Shown piece after piece: positions 8,298 to 16,827 of a DNA stretch of 64,000 nt. Location of the stretch: positions 1 through 64,000 of the forward strand of contig JAUVXR010000015.1 in NCBI GenBank assembly GCA_030603495.1. The letters are read 5' to 3'. Each line of letters opens with the position of its first letter. Position 1 is the stretch's first letter. Below the pieces are notes generated by a model. It was not told where the DNA came from and did no database searches. It worked only from the letters and a program-made list of their open reading frames with translations. A program made the translations under genes and the position numbers. This DNA is from a bacterium (GTDB lineage Bacteria; Armatimonadota; Zipacnadia; Zipacnadales; Zipacnadaceae).

Positions 8298-8948
8298 TCA
8301 CTCCGTCCTCAAATCCTCAATGTCTATCCTGCTTGCCAGTATCTGCCGCAACTGATTGCGCGCGTTGAACAAGCGACTCTTCACCGTCCCTACCGGACAA
8401 CCCAGAACATCAGCAATCTCCCGGTAACTCAGCCCCTCGATATCGAACAAGCTAATGACCATTCTAAGCTTGGGCGACAGCTCAGTGAGCGCTTCAGCAA
8501 CAATCTCTTGCAGCTCAGTGCTTTCTACCTGGCCGTCCGGCCCGCGCTCCCCAGTAGGCAGTTCTCGCTCGAGTTGTCCATCATCAGTTGCCACCGGTCT
8601 GTCCAGCGAGAAGGCGCCCACATCGCGCCGGTTGCGCGCCCGCGCCGCGTCAATTGCCAAGTTACTGGCGATCCGATACAGCCATGTCTGGAAGCTCGCC
8701 GCGCCCCGGAATCCCATTAGATTCTCATAAGCGCGAATGAAGACCTCCTGGGCAACGTCCTCCGCTTCGGTTGGGTCGTGCAGCATCCGAGATACGTAGT
8801 TATAGATCTTGCCTTTATACTCGTCAACCAGTATCCCGAAGGCCTCATCGTCGCCCTGTTTCGCCAGTTCCACCAGCGCCGGAACGTCTCCGGCTCTGGC
8901 TGCACCCTCGGACATAGTCGTAGACGTATCTCCATCAGCAAGGTTCAC
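8298..8948 (-). CDS. ECF-family RNA polymerase sigma factor
   Basis: A 216-residue sigma-70 family protein. Region 2 spans about residues 40-100 and includes DPTEAEDVAQEVFIRAYE and SFQTWLYRIASNLAID. Region 4 spans about 155-205 with LSYREIADVLGCPVGTVKSRL, the helix-turn-helix that reads the -35 element. There is no region 3, as in ECF sigma factors. GTG 8948 is chosen because GGGGAG lies six bases upstream; an internal ATG at 8915 is possible. It probably directs an envelope-stress regulon and is held by the anti-sigma factor encoded next. The upstream yhaM-like gene ends 22 bases away. Confidence 0.92.
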   Translation of the reverse strand: MNLADGDTSTTMSEGAARAGDVPALVELAKQGDDEAFGILVDEYKGKIYNYVSRMLHDPTEAEDVAQEVFIRAYENLMGFRGAASFQTWLYRIASNLAIDAARARNRRDVGAFSLDRPVATDDGQLERELPTGERGPDGQVESTELQEIVAEALTELSPKLRMVISLFDIEGLSYREIADVLGCPVGTVKSRLFNARNQLRQILASRIDIEDLRTE

Positions 8949-8970
8949 TTACCGCTCCCCGGCTCCCTTA

Positions 8971-9948
8971 TCAACTCTGGCTTTCGTCTGGGGCCTGGTT
9001 GGAACCCACAAAGATGCGCCGCTCGAAGTACGGATGATACCGTGACCAGCGATCCGACTGGTCCTGGTATTGGTCAATGATGCTCTGGAAGCCCTGCACA
9101 CGCGCATCCAGGTTGTCGGCATAGTGCAGCGCGCAGGCCTCCGGCGTCGCCGGCACGACCGGCGCACCCCATTCCCGCTGGCCGTGGTGGCTGAGCAGCG
9201 CGTGGCACAGTAGATCGGCCAGGCCCAGGGGGAACTGGGGCACCTGAGCAATCTTATCAGTAACCAGCCGGTCGGTCAACACCACATGCCCCACGAAGCC
9301 ACCCACGTCGCTGTACTCGTAGGCCAGCTCACCTTCAAGTTCGTACACCTTGCCCAGATCGTGCAGCAGACCCGCCGCAATCAGCATATCCCGATCCAAC
9401 TGCAGATGCAGCTCCTGAGCCTTCTTCACCAGCTCCACCACGTTGAGCGTATGCTCGAGCAGCCCGCCGCGATAGGCGTGGTGAAGACTCTTACCGCCGG
9501 GGGCCGTGGCAAAGCGGGCCAGCAGCTCCTCATCGCCGAAGATCTCTTCGAGCAACGCGCGCAAGTGTTCGTTGTCAACCTCGGCGATATTCGCGTGGAG
9601 CTGCTCCAGCATCTCCTCTTCGCTGCGCTGGCTGGACGGCACGAAGTCGTCGGGATCATACTCATCGGGCGAGCAGGGCTTCAGCGTCCGCACAATGATC
9701 TGCGGCTGGCCCTGGTACTCCTCCACATGCCCCTTGACCGCTACCACCTGCCCGACCTGCAGCTTGGCGGCCGCCGGCTCGGCGTTGTCCCACATCCGGG
9801 CGGTGATCTGCCCACTGCGGTCGCCCAGCACGAGGTTGAGATACTTGCCAGACTTGTTGCGAAACGGCGCCAGGTTCATCTCCTTGATCACAAACGGCGC
9901 AGCGATGTCATCGCCGACGTTCAGGTCGCTCACTAGTGGTTTGGCCAT
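8971..9948 (-). CDS. yhaM: YhaM-type 3'-5' exoribonuclease (OB fold + HD domain)
   Basis: A 325-residue protein. An N-terminal OB fold (about residues 10-90, with GKYLNLVLGDRSGQITARMW and VGQVVAVKGHVEEYQGQPQI) precedes an HD-type phosphohydrolase domain. The HD residues are visible as SLHHAYRGGLLEHTL and LIAAGLLHDLGKV, with a further conserved CHALLSHHG. This is the arrangement of the Firmicute exoribonuclease YhaM, which degrades RNA and single-stranded DNA from the 3' end. It lies just upstream of the ECF sigma gene and may be co-transcribed. Start and length match the family. Confidence 0.85.
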   Translation of the reverse strand: MAKPLVSDLNVGDDIAAPFVIKEMNLAPFRNKSGKYLNLVLGDRSGQITARMWDNAEPAAAKLQVGQVVAVKGHVEEYQGQPQIIVRTLKPCSPDEYDPDDFVPSSQRSEEEMLEQLHANIAEVDNEHLRALLEEIFGDEELLARFATAPGGKSLHHAYRGGLLEHTLNVVELVKKAQELHLQLDRDMLIAAGLLHDLGKVYELEGELAYEYSDVGGFVGHVVLTDRLVTDKIAQVPQFPLGLADLLCHALLSHHGQREWGAPVVPATPEACALHYADNLDARVQGFQSIIDQYQDQSDRWSRYHPYFERRIFVGSNQAPDESQS

Positions 9949-9972
9949 TGAACCTCTATCCCCCCAAGTTTC

Positions 9973-10070
9973 GGTACGACAGGCGTCCCGCCTGTCGAGC
10001 GTTCATTTGGTGCGAGAGGCAGCTCGCCTCTCCTAGCTTCGTTCGGTACGACAGGCGTCTCGCCTGTCGG
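9973..10070. repeat. Three REP-like palindromes upstream of yhaM
   Basis: Two copies of a GGTACGACAGGCG-type hairpin: 9-bp arms CGACAGGCG/CGCCTGTCG at 9977-9985/9989-9997 and at 10049-10057/10061-10069, with 3-base loops TCC and TCT. Between them is a variant with GAGAGGC/GCCTCTC arms at 10014-10020/10026-10032. They lie directly downstream of the RAYT gene and belong to the same family as the copies at about 10.3, 10.6, 16.7 and 30.7 kb. Confidence 0.85.
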
Positions 10071-10085
10071 CACTCCGTCAACTCT

Positions 10086-10685
10086 TTACCTCTCTTCTAG
10101 TCCCTCGCACCACAGGTACTGATATTGGAAACCATCCTCCACTAGCCCCGCTCTGACCGGATTGTTAAGCATATAACGCAGTTTCTCTTCGAACTCACCC
10201 TGGTCGCGAACGATGCGATCAAAACTCTCCTCAGCCCAGAGCGATCCCACTGCGCCGCGTCTCTGGTTTATGGCATGGGCCGTATAGCTCTTGATACTAT
10301 GCAGTATTTCCGCTAGCGAGTAGTATTGTCGCGGTAGGACAGGCGTCTCGTCTGCCCGGCTTGGAGTAGGCAATGGCTGGGCGAGTATATGCACATGATC
10401 GGGCATCACCACAACACCGCGAACACGCCATTTACTCCTATCCCAGTAAAGACAACTGGAAAGAACTATCTGCCGTTCGTCTTCAGTCAACTGACCTTGC
10501 TGCAGCCGGAAGGTGATGGAGTATGTTCCGCCTGCCTGCTCCCAGTGCGGCAAGTGTCTTCGTCGGCGCCGCAGTTGCGGTGTCACAGGCGGCACAGTAG
10601 ACTCTTCGCGCGCCGCACTGCTATTACCGGCAACTTCCTCGTGGACAGGCGAGACGCCTGTCCTACCGTCACTTTCCTTTGGCAC
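10086..10685 (-). CDS. REP-associated tyrosine transposase (RAYT, Y1 HUH family)
   Basis: A 199-residue single-strand transposase of the IS200-related REP group. The HUH metal site appears as MPDHVHIL (about residues 95-102). The catalytic tyrosine is in SIKSYTAHAINQ about 50 residues later. GSLWAEESFDRIVRDQGEFEEKLRYMLNNPVRAGLV is the well-conserved RAYT C-terminal block (written here as context, not one motif). The enzyme nicks and mobilises REP hairpins; matching hairpins flank the gene. Unusually, two copies of the hairpin sit inside its own frame and are translated: one as GRTGVSPVH near the N-terminus, one as ETPVLP between the HUH motif and the tyrosine. The start is GTG 10685 with only a weak ribosome site. 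Confidence 0.85.
   Translation of the reverse strand: MPKESDGRTGVSPVHEEVAGNSSAAREESTVPPVTPQLRRRRRHLPHWEQAGGTYSITFRLQQGQLTEDERQIVLSSCLYWDRSKWRVRGVVVMPDHVHILAQPLPTPSRADETPVLPRQYYSLAEILHSIKSYTAHAINQRRGAVGSLWAEESFDRIVRDQGEFEEKLRYMLNNPVRAGLVEDGFQYQYLWCEGLEER
10333..10360. repeat. Degenerate REP copy inside the RAYT frame
   Basis: GGTAGGACAGGCGTCTCG followed by a degenerate right arm TCTGCCC. It lies between the HUH motif and the catalytic-tyrosine part of the RAYT gene and is read in frame as part of ADETPVLPRQ. Confidence 0.75.
10641..10667. repeat. REP copy inside the RAYT N-terminal coding region
   Basis: Perfect 9-bp arms GGACAGGCG (10643-10651) and CGCCTGTCC (10655-10663) with loop AGA, followed by TACC. 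On the RAYT strand it encodes GRTGVSPVH at residues 7-15. Confidence 0.85.
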
Positions 10686-10892
10686 TATCGCCTCACAGAG
10701 ACAGAGTGCTCCGGTTACTCAATCGGCCAGCCCAGGATGATCTGATCAAATCTCCTGCATGAGCTGCCGCGTCTCGCGCAGGCTTTCATGCGCTGACTCA
10801 AGGGCACAAGCTGCTATCCTATTCGCGACGGGCCGTGGAAAATCCTGCTTGAGTACCACAGAGCCGAGGTTCCTGACACCGGTGGGACGGGC

Positions 10893-10921
10893 TTGACAAA
10901 GTTTCGCCCCCATTATACAAT
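10893..10921 (+). promoter_or_regulatory. Consensus sigma-70 promoter for the pentapeptide gene
   Basis: TTGACA at 10893-10898, a 17-base spacer, and TACAAT at 10916-10921. The start codon of the pentapeptide-repeat gene is 62 bases further on. The rest of the 300-base gap between the RAYT gene and this promoter holds no supported gene. Confidence 0.6.
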
Positions 10922-10983
10922 CATAGCTGTACCCGCTGTACCCAAAGTTGCAGCAAACTTCGCAGCTACGGAAGGTGAGAGCA

Positions 10984-12492
10984 ATGCCACCAGCTTCGCC
11001 ACTTCGCAGTCCCACTACACCGACCATTTGCCTGGCGCTTGCCGTATGGCTCATCACTGCTCCTGTCGCACCGCTGGTTGCTCAGGAACCAGTCAACGCC
11101 GAACAGGTCGAAGAGATGCTGGCCGCCGGCGAGAGCCTGGTCGGAAGGGACTTTGCCCAAGCCCAACTGGCCGGGTTCGAGTTCAAGCAAATCAGTCTCG
11201 ACTCAACCAAGTGGACCGAGGCCGATCTGCGCGGTGCCGAGTTTCTGGGTGTTGACCTGCGTGGGGCCGAGATCACCAACACCAACGCCCGCGGCGCGAG
11301 CTTCTGTGGCTGTGATCTGTCGGGCGCGGTTCTGCGCAACAGCGACCTGTCAGGCGCGTCGTTCCAGAACATGCTGCTATGGGGCACTCTTCTGGATAAC
11401 GTCCGGCTGGGCGGTGCGCACTTCGAGGGCATCCGCCTCTCCCCCAGCAGCGCAGATCACCTGTCGGCGCTGGCCGTAGCGTTGCAGACGATTACGGCCC
11501 GGGCAGCCGAGGACGGCGTAACCAGTCATCCGCTGACGGCACCCCAGTTCGTGGCCGGCCTGAGCGGCGATGCCTTCGCCTTCGTCTACGACCCAGCAGA
11601 CCCGGGGGCATGGCCGGGGCAGCCGTTTAGCCAGAATCCCATCGTTGCTGCCCCCGAGGTGCTTGGCTGCGAAGTGGCGGTGAACCTACGGCTCAGCCGG
11701 GCCGTTGCCTTCAATAAGCTTCGCGAGGCGCTGGATGCGGGCAATGTCTGTCTGTTGCCGTTGCACATACCGGTGCCGGGCAGCAGCGGCAGTGGCCTGC
11801 AGGAACCGCTGTGGGCGGCAGCCACGGAGTTCATCGTTGTGGACGACGTGGTGCTCTGCCGTCTGACAGTCCCACCGTTCGGCGAGATGGAGCTGCCAGC
11901 GGAGGACCTCGACGCCAGGTGGCAGGGCGCACGGGCGACGCTCGAGCCGGTGGGCGCCGCAGTAGGCGAGGTCAAATACCCACTGATTGTCATCGGGCCA
12001 CCGGCCAAGGCTCTGTCGCTTCAGCAGACCGCGCTGTGGGCGATGGCCAACGCGGTGGAGATCCTAACGGCGACCAATGCCGAATCAGAGACTACGCTCT
12101 GCCCCGGCCTGGGGGGCATCCAGTACCTGACCCAGGAGCTGGCAGCGGCAGAGGCCCAAGATGATGGTGTCCGACTGGCGGCGCTGGCGGCGTGGGAAGA
12201 GCTACCACGCCTCAGCTATATCGGCGCGCGCCGGGCCGCCGCTGATTTCCTCCGCCGGGTGAGCAGTAGCTTCCCCGCTGCTGAGGCCGATATTATTGCC
12301 GAGTCAGCGGTGCTGCTACGCAGCGAGGCAGCCATGCTGGAAACGCAATGGCAACCGTTCGCACGGGACAAGTTGGCCGCGCTGACACTCACGGAAGCCG
12401 TGCGGGAGAATATCCAGGTGCTGGCCGAGGTCCACGCGGTCGAGCAGCAGGTGCTCACCAACCTGGAGGCTGTGCTTAAGGGCATACGCTAG
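10984..12492 (+). CDS. Secreted pentapeptide-repeat protein with C-terminal domain of unknown function
   Basis: A 502-residue exported protein. The signal peptide spans about residues 1-35 (hydrophobic TICLALAVWLITAPVAPL, cleavage near VAQ-EP). Pentapeptide repeats of the A(D/N)LxG type occupy about residues 65-150: ADLRGAEF, VDLRGAEI, CDLSGAVL, SDLSGASF. Repeats of this kind stack into a right-handed quadrilateral helix. The remaining 350 residues contain LSGDAFAFVYDPADP, VCLLPLHIP and FIVVDDVVL, loosely like the cysteine-peptidase-related BtrH N-terminal fold, but no Cys/His pair can be assigned, so I leave the function open. A Leu/Ala-rich helical tail follows. GGTGAG just before ATG 10984 decides the start. 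Confidence 0.7.
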   Translation: MPPASPLRSPTTPTICLALAVWLITAPVAPLVAQEPVNAEQVEEMLAAGESLVGRDFAQAQLAGFEFKQISLDSTKWTEADLRGAEFLGVDLRGAEITNTNARGASFCGCDLSGAVLRNSDLSGASFQNMLLWGTLLDNVRLGGAHFEGIRLSPSSADHLSALAVALQTITARAAEDGVTSHPLTAPQFVAGLSGDAFAFVYDPADPGAWPGQPFSQNPIVAAPEVLGCEVAVNLRLSRAVAFNKLREALDAGNVCLLPLHIPVPGSSGSGLQEPLWAAATEFIVVDDVVLCRLTVPPFGEMELPAEDLDARWQGARATLEPVGAAVGEVKYPLIVIGPPAKALSLQQTALWAMANAVEILTATNAESETTLCPGLGGIQYLTQELAAAEAQDDGVRLAALAAWEELPRLSYIGARRAAADFLRRVSSSFPAAEADIIAESAVLLRSEAAMLETQWQPFARDKLAALTLTEAVRENIQVLAEVHAVEQQVLTNLEAVLKGIR

Positions 12493-12516
12493 CGACCGCG
12501 CCAGGCGACAAAGGCG

Positions 12517-14058
12517 CTATTCCAGGGTTAGGAAAGCGTCGGGCAACTGCTCGAGCAGGTCGGAGGCAATAAGACTGCGTTCCCCACAAGATTCGGCGGC
12601 TAGGTCACCAGCCAGACCGTGGTAGAAAACACCGCTGACCGCCGCGTCGAGGCCATCGGCTTCGCCGGCCAGCAGTGCCGCGATGACGCCAGTGAGCACG
12701 TCCCCAACCCCGCCGGAAGCCATGCCCGGATTGCCCGTGGGATTGACCCAGAGCTGGCCGTCCGGTGCTGCTGTCACCGTCCCCGCCCCTTTGAGCACCG
12801 TGACACACCCAAGATCTTCAGCGGCTTGCCGGGCCACACCCACACGGTCTGCCTGGATATCGGGCACCGGCAGACCAATCAGGCGGGACAGTTCGCCCGG
12901 ATGCGGGGTGATGACGGTCGGAGCCGAGCGACCGGTGAGCATCTCTGTCGCGCCCACGCAGGCATTCAACCCGTCGGCATCAACCACGAGGGGCAGCGGA
13001 ATCTGTTCGATCAAGTCCCGGAGCAACTGCCGCGTCTCTGTTGCCTGCGAGAGGCCGGGGCCCAGCGCCACTGCGTCGCAGTTCTCAGCGAATGCCAGAA
13101 TCCCCTCTGCCGCCGCCGATGCCAGGCTGCGCTGCGGGGTCTCAGGCAGCGGCAGCGTCATCACCTCGGTGCACTTGACCTCGAGGATATCGTTGATGCT
13201 TTCAGGTACGGCCAGGGTAACCAGGCCAGCACCGGCGCGCATGGCAGCCAGGCCAGCCAGCGCCGCCGCCCCGCTCATGCCCGCCGAGCCGGCCACGATC
13301 AGCAGCCGCCCGGCCTCGCCCTTGTGCATCTCCGGCCGCCGGTACGGCAGCATTAACCAAGCGTCCATCGCCTCGGTCAGGTTAGTGGTAAGTGCCTGGT
13401 CAGTCAGCAGGTCCCACGGCAGCGAGATGTCCACAACCTCGATCTCCCCGCAGCAATCCCGGCCCGGGTAGCAGTAGTGGCCGACTTTGGGCAGGCCGAA
13501 CGTCAGCGTCCGGTCGGCACGAACCGCCTCCCCCAGCACTGCGCCGCTATCGCTGCTGACTCCTGAGGGCATATCCACGGCCAGCACCGAAGCCGGCGAC
13601 TCATTTATGGCTTCGATCGCCGCCCGCGCTATCCCCTCAACCTCACCGCTAAGGCCTGTGCCCAGGATCGCGTCAATAATCAGGTCGGCCGAATCGAGCG
13701 CGGCTTCTAGCTCCTCAGGCTCAGGATTCTCGACAATCGGCAGGCCCATCTGTTGGGCGATCCGGCAGTTGGTAGCCGCATCGCCGGTCAGATCGTCGCT
13801 CGAAGCCAGCAGATAGACGTCAACGTCCCAGCCCCGGTTAGCCAGGTGCCGAGTCGCTACAAACCCGTCGCCACCGTTATTGCCCCGACCACAAACCACT
13901 GCCGCGCGGGCAAAAGCGTCAATCTCGCCGAGCATCTCGTCGGCAGCATCAGCTACTGCTCGACCAGCATTCTCCATCAGCACTACACCGGGAATGCCAC
14001 GCTCTTCGATAGCCTGGCGATCAATGCTGCGCATCTGTTCACTGGTAACCAGCTTCAT
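12517..14058 (-). CDS. nnr: Bifunctional NAD(P)H-hydrate epimerase/dehydratase
   Basis: A 513-residue two-domain repair enzyme. The N-terminal YjeF/NnrE domain (about residues 1-215) has SIDRQAIEERGIPGVVLMENAG and CGRGNNGGDGFVATRHL; it interconverts the R and S forms of hydrated NAD(P)H. The C-terminal ribokinase-like NnrD domain (about 235-510) has RPEMHKGEAGRLLIVAGS and NPTGNPGMASGGVGDVLTG; it dehydrates NAD(P)HX using ADP or ATP. The length matches the fused family form. I place the start at ATG 14058, where the family begins (MKLVTSEQMR), rather than at 14103. It is convergent with the pentapeptide gene. Confidence 0.93.
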   Translation of the reverse strand: MKLVTSEQMRSIDRQAIEERGIPGVVLMENAGRAVADAADEMLGEIDAFARAAVVCGRGNNGGDGFVATRHLANRGWDVDVYLLASSDDLTGDAATNCRIAQQMGLPIVENPEPEELEAALDSADLIIDAILGTGLSGEVEGIARAAIEAINESPASVLAVDMPSGVSSDSGAVLGEAVRADRTLTFGLPKVGHYCYPGRDCCGEIEVVDISLPWDLLTDQALTTNLTEAMDAWLMLPYRRPEMHKGEAGRLLIVAGSAGMSGAAALAGLAAMRAGAGLVTLAVPESINDILEVKCTEVMTLPLPETPQRSLASAAAEGILAFAENCDAVALGPGLSQATETRQLLRDLIEQIPLPLVVDADGLNACVGATEMLTGRSAPTVITPHPGELSRLIGLPVPDIQADRVGVARQAAEDLGCVTVLKGAGTVTAAPDGQLWVNPTGNPGMASGGVGDVLTGVIAALLAGEADGLDAAVSGVFYHGLAGDLAAESCGERSLIASDLLEQLPDAFLTLE

Positions 14059-14184
14059 AATGGTTTGCACCCCAGTTCGGCTGCGAGGAGGATAATGCCG
14101 CACAAGCGGTCAATATTCAACTATTCATAGTTTCACTGCCTCTGGCGCTAATACCTCCAGAGCGGCAGCGCCCAGCTAACGAAT

Positions 14185-15768
14185 ATGTCTGAAGAGATCA
14201 GCACAACTTCGTCCTTGGCGAATGACAAGAAACTGCCTCCCGCCCAGGCTCGCTTCAGGGGACGTGACTGGGCCATCGCCGGCGTGCTCGTGGTCTTGAC
14301 AGTAGCGACCCGGCTGCCGTTCGTCCCCCCGCTGATAGCCCACTCCGACGGGGCGGAGTATGCCTTTGCGTTGGAGAAGTTCGATATGGCCCGGGGCTAC
14401 CCCCATGCGCCCGGCTACCCCTATTTCATCCTCTGCGCCAAGCCGCTCTACACGCTGACCGGCGACGCCAACCTTAGCCTGGTGGCCGTGGCCATTGCCT
14501 TCAGTGCGCTGGCCTGCGGCGCGCTGTATCTGCTGGGCACAGCGCTGTTCGGGCCGTGGGTTGGGCTGGCGGCGGCGTTGCTATTGATGACCGATAGTAA
14601 CTTCTGGCGTTTCGGCGTGTCCTGGATGTCGTATCCTGCGGGGGTCTTCTGGGGGAGCGTGGTGGCGCTGACCGCCTATCGTGCCCGGACGCTTTCGTCG
14701 CGCTGGACCATCGTCTCGGCACTGGCAATAGGCATTGCGGGCGGCTTCCGTCAGCAGATATTGAGCTTCTTCACGCCGATGTGGCTGTGGTTCTCGCGGC
14801 GGGTCGGCTGCGCCAGGCTGGTACTGGGAATGGTCCTCATCGCTATCTTGACTGTGGTTTGGATCGGGTGGGTCTCGTCGTGGACCGGCGGATACTCCGT
14901 TTATCAAGCCAGCAGCCAGGAGCAGTGGACTGAGGTCATCTACGACTCTTCAGTATTTGCCGTCGCCTCCCAGGGACCGGCGGCACTGGTGGAGCGTCTC
15001 ACTCACCGCCTCGGGGTTTGGTCGGAGCTCCTGTTCGGTGGTCGCTCACATCTGTCGGTATTGGCGTGGCTGCTGCCGCTGCTGTACGCCCTGGGGCGGG
15101 TACTGCGTCCGCAGCTTATCCGTTCCGACGACCGTATCCAACTGCTGATATTGTGGCTGCTGCCCATAATGGCCTTCCACCTACTGGTCAACATGGACAC
15201 TCGTAGCTACGTGTTGATCTACATGCCCGCCCTGTGCTTGCTTGCCGGACTAGGCATATACCTGTTATGCGCCGACTTGAGCAGTAGCAGGGCACGGGCG
15301 CTGCCCGTTTGCATGGCGGTAGTGGTAGCTCTGGGCATTATACTGAATATCGGTGTGTTTGCCCTACGCACCCACCCCGAAAGTGCCCGATATGCCCGAC
15401 AGGTTCAGTCAGTAATCGGCTATGTCCAGGCACAGTATCGGCCCGCCGAAGCGGCCATCGTCCAATCGGACCTGCGGATGTTCTATCATGCCGTACACTA
15501 CTATCTGCCCGAGTATGCGGGGTATCTGTTGCAGCAGACGATGTCGCCGCCGCGGCCCAGCCTGGCCTTTGCCAGCCCCGTGCGATTGGACGATAGCGTA
15601 ACCAGCGTAGTCTTTCTCAATCCCGATGCTCGGGTACAACCCGAGCCAGAGCTGGTCAAACTGCCCAGCAGCGCCGTCATTCAAATCCTGCACCTGGGGC
15701 CTGAACAGCGCTATATGTATTTCGGTCCCGAGGGTGTTTGGTTCTCGACCGAGGCCCCCCTGAGGTGA
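14185..15768 (+). CDS. GT-C-type membrane glycosyltransferase (DUF2723/GT39-like)
   Basis: A 527-residue polytopic membrane protein. After a cytoplasmic N-terminus and the first membrane helix (about residues 32-48), the first outer loop has LIAHSDGAEYAFALEKF and YPHAPGYPYFI. This acidic S-D-x-x-E-Y plus P-H-x-P-G-Y pattern is typical of GT-C enzymes related to DUF2723/PMT. About nine more hydrophobic segments follow, then a C-terminal soluble part ending YFGPEGVWFS. It probably transfers a sugar from a polyprenyl-phosphate carrier on the outer membrane face. The next gene encodes a GT2 enzyme of the polyprenyl-phosphate sugar synthase type, a plausible donor supplier. Confidence 0.75.
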   Translation: MSEEISTTSSLANDKKLPPAQARFRGRDWAIAGVLVVLTVATRLPFVPPLIAHSDGAEYAFALEKFDMARGYPHAPGYPYFILCAKPLYTLTGDANLSLVAVAIAFSALACGALYLLGTALFGPWVGLAAALLLMTDSNFWRFGVSWMSYPAGVFWGSVVALTAYRARTLSSRWTIVSALAIGIAGGFRQQILSFFTPMWLWFSRRVGCARLVLGMVLIAILTVVWIGWVSSWTGGYSVYQASSQEQWTEVIYDSSVFAVASQGPAALVERLTHRLGVWSELLFGGRSHLSVLAWLLPLLYALGRVLRPQLIRSDDRIQLLILWLLPIMAFHLLVNMDTRSYVLIYMPALCLLAGLGIYLLCADLSSSRARALPVCMAVVVALGIILNIGVFALRTHPESARYARQVQSVIGYVQAQYRPAEAAIVQSDLRMFYHAVHYYLPEYAGYLLQQTMSPPRPSLAFASPVRLDDSVTSVVFLNPDARVQPEPELVKLPSSAVIQILHLGPEQRYMYFGPEGVWFSTEAPLR

Positions 15769-15798
15769 TCTTAGTAGTGAAAGGTTGAGCAACCGGGC

Positions 15799-16509
15799 AT
15801 GGCCCCCCGCGTTTCCATCGCCTTCCCAATGTATAACGAAGAGGAGAATATCCGGGCAGCGGTGGAGACGGCTGCCCGCGTCCTCGAGCCACTGGCTGCC
15901 GGGAATTACGAGATCATCATTGTCAACGATGCCAGTACCGATCGCACCGGCGAGATAGCCGAGGAGTTAGCGGCGGATGATGGGCGCATTCGCCCCTTTC
16001 ATCACAAAACCAACCGGACACTAGGAGGAGCCGTAAGGACGGGCCTGGCTAACAGCGCCGGGGAGCTGGTACTTTACACCGACGCCGACCTGCCCTGCGA
16101 CCTGGCTTACCTCAGCGATGCCATTCCGTTGCTCGACCAAGCCGATGTGGTTATCGGATACCGAACCAACCGGCGCGAAGGGTTCAAGCGCTGGCTATAC
16201 AGCAAGGTCTACAACTTGCTGACGCGACGGCTCTTGGGCCTGAATGTCAGAGACGTCAACTTCGCCTTCAAGCTATTCAAGCGCGAGGTCGTCGAGGCGA
16301 TGGAGTTGCATGCGGAGGGCTCATTCATTGACGCCGAGATGCTCAGCGAAGCGCGGCGCCACGGCTTTCGCATCGCCGAGATGCCGGTGGTCTACCAGGC
16401 TCGGCAGGCTGGCCAGTCCACCTTGGCCCGGCCCCGGGTGATTATCAAAATCTTCCGGGAGATGTACCAACACTGGCGGCGACGTTCAACCAACCCGGGC
16501 ATACAATAG
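15799..16509 (+). CDS. GT2 glycosyltransferase (DPM1/polyprenyl-phosphate sugar synthase-like)
   Basis: A 236-residue GT-A glycosyltransferase. VSIAFPMYNEEENI opens the nucleotide-binding fold, IIIVNDASTDRTGEIAEEL supplies the NDxS motif, NRTLGGAVRTGLANSAG is typical of DPM1-like enzymes, and YTDADLPCD holds the DxD metal site. No membrane tail is present, so it is the short soluble form. It likely charges a polyprenyl phosphate with a sugar for the GT-C enzyme encoded 30 bases upstream. The donor sugar is unknown. Confidence 0.88.
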   Translation: MAPRVSIAFPMYNEEENIRAAVETAARVLEPLAAGNYEIIIVNDASTDRTGEIAEELAADDGRIRPFHHKTNRTLGGAVRTGLANSAGELVLYTDADLPCDLAYLSDAIPLLDQADVVIGYRTNRREGFKRWLYSKVYNLLTRRLLGLNVRDVNFAFKLFKREVVEAMELHAEGSFIDAEMLSEARRHGFRIAEMPVVYQARQAGQSTLARPRVIIKIFREMYQHWRRRSTNPGIQ

Positions 16510-16542
16510 CTACCAACCATCACAAGATACGGAGTCATTCGC

Positions 16543-16735
16543 ATGAAGCTAAAGATTCTGGGTAGTGCCGCGGCCGAAGGCGTTCCTGCGTTGTTTTGTG
16601 TGTGCCCAGTCTGCCAGGCAGCCCGCGAAAACGGTGGCCGTGACATTCGGCGGCCTGACCCACAATGAGCTGGTAGCCCAACTGGGGCACGCCGGCATTG
16701 AGATAGGTTATGACGGGATGGAGATTGAGATCTGA
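16543..16735 (+). pseudogene. MBL-fold hydrolase (PhnP-like) with internal deletion
   Basis: From ATG 16543 the frame encodes MKLKILGSAAAEGVPALF followed by CVCPVCQAARENGG, the N-terminus of the PhnP-like metallo-beta-lactamase group, and stops at 16666-16668. An overlapping frame from about 16646 encodes LTHNELVAQLGHAGIE and YDGMEIEI with a stop at 16733-16735, matching the C-terminal end of the same family. The roughly 200 central residues, including the HxHxDH metal site, are missing. This looks like a gene collapsed by an internal deletion. Confidence 0.7.
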
Positions 16736-16744
16736 TCAGTACGA

Positions 16745-16799
16745 GGTACGACGGGTGTGTCGCCTGTCGCTTGTGGACAGGCGGGACGCCTGTCCTACC
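16745..16799. repeat. Inverted pair of REP hairpins
   Basis: A degenerate copy (GGTACGACGGGTGTGTCG, then CCTGTCGC) at 16745-16770 faces a perfect copy (GGACAGGCG, loop GGA, CGCCTGTCC, then TACC) at 16775-16799. The head-to-head layout resembles the paired REPs mobilised by RAYT enzymes. Confidence 0.8.
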
Positions 16800-16827
16800 G
16801 AAAGACCAACGAGGCGAGGTAATACCC

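Noticed and set aside
10746-11057. Minus-strand frame of 103 codons between the RAYT gene and the pentapeptide gene
   Set aside because: It overlaps the promoter and the 5' end of the pentapeptide gene and matches nothing I know.
16771-16827. In-frame upstream extension of the cupin gene
   Set aside because: It translates a REP hairpin (GGTPVLP) and the good ribosome site is at the later ATG.
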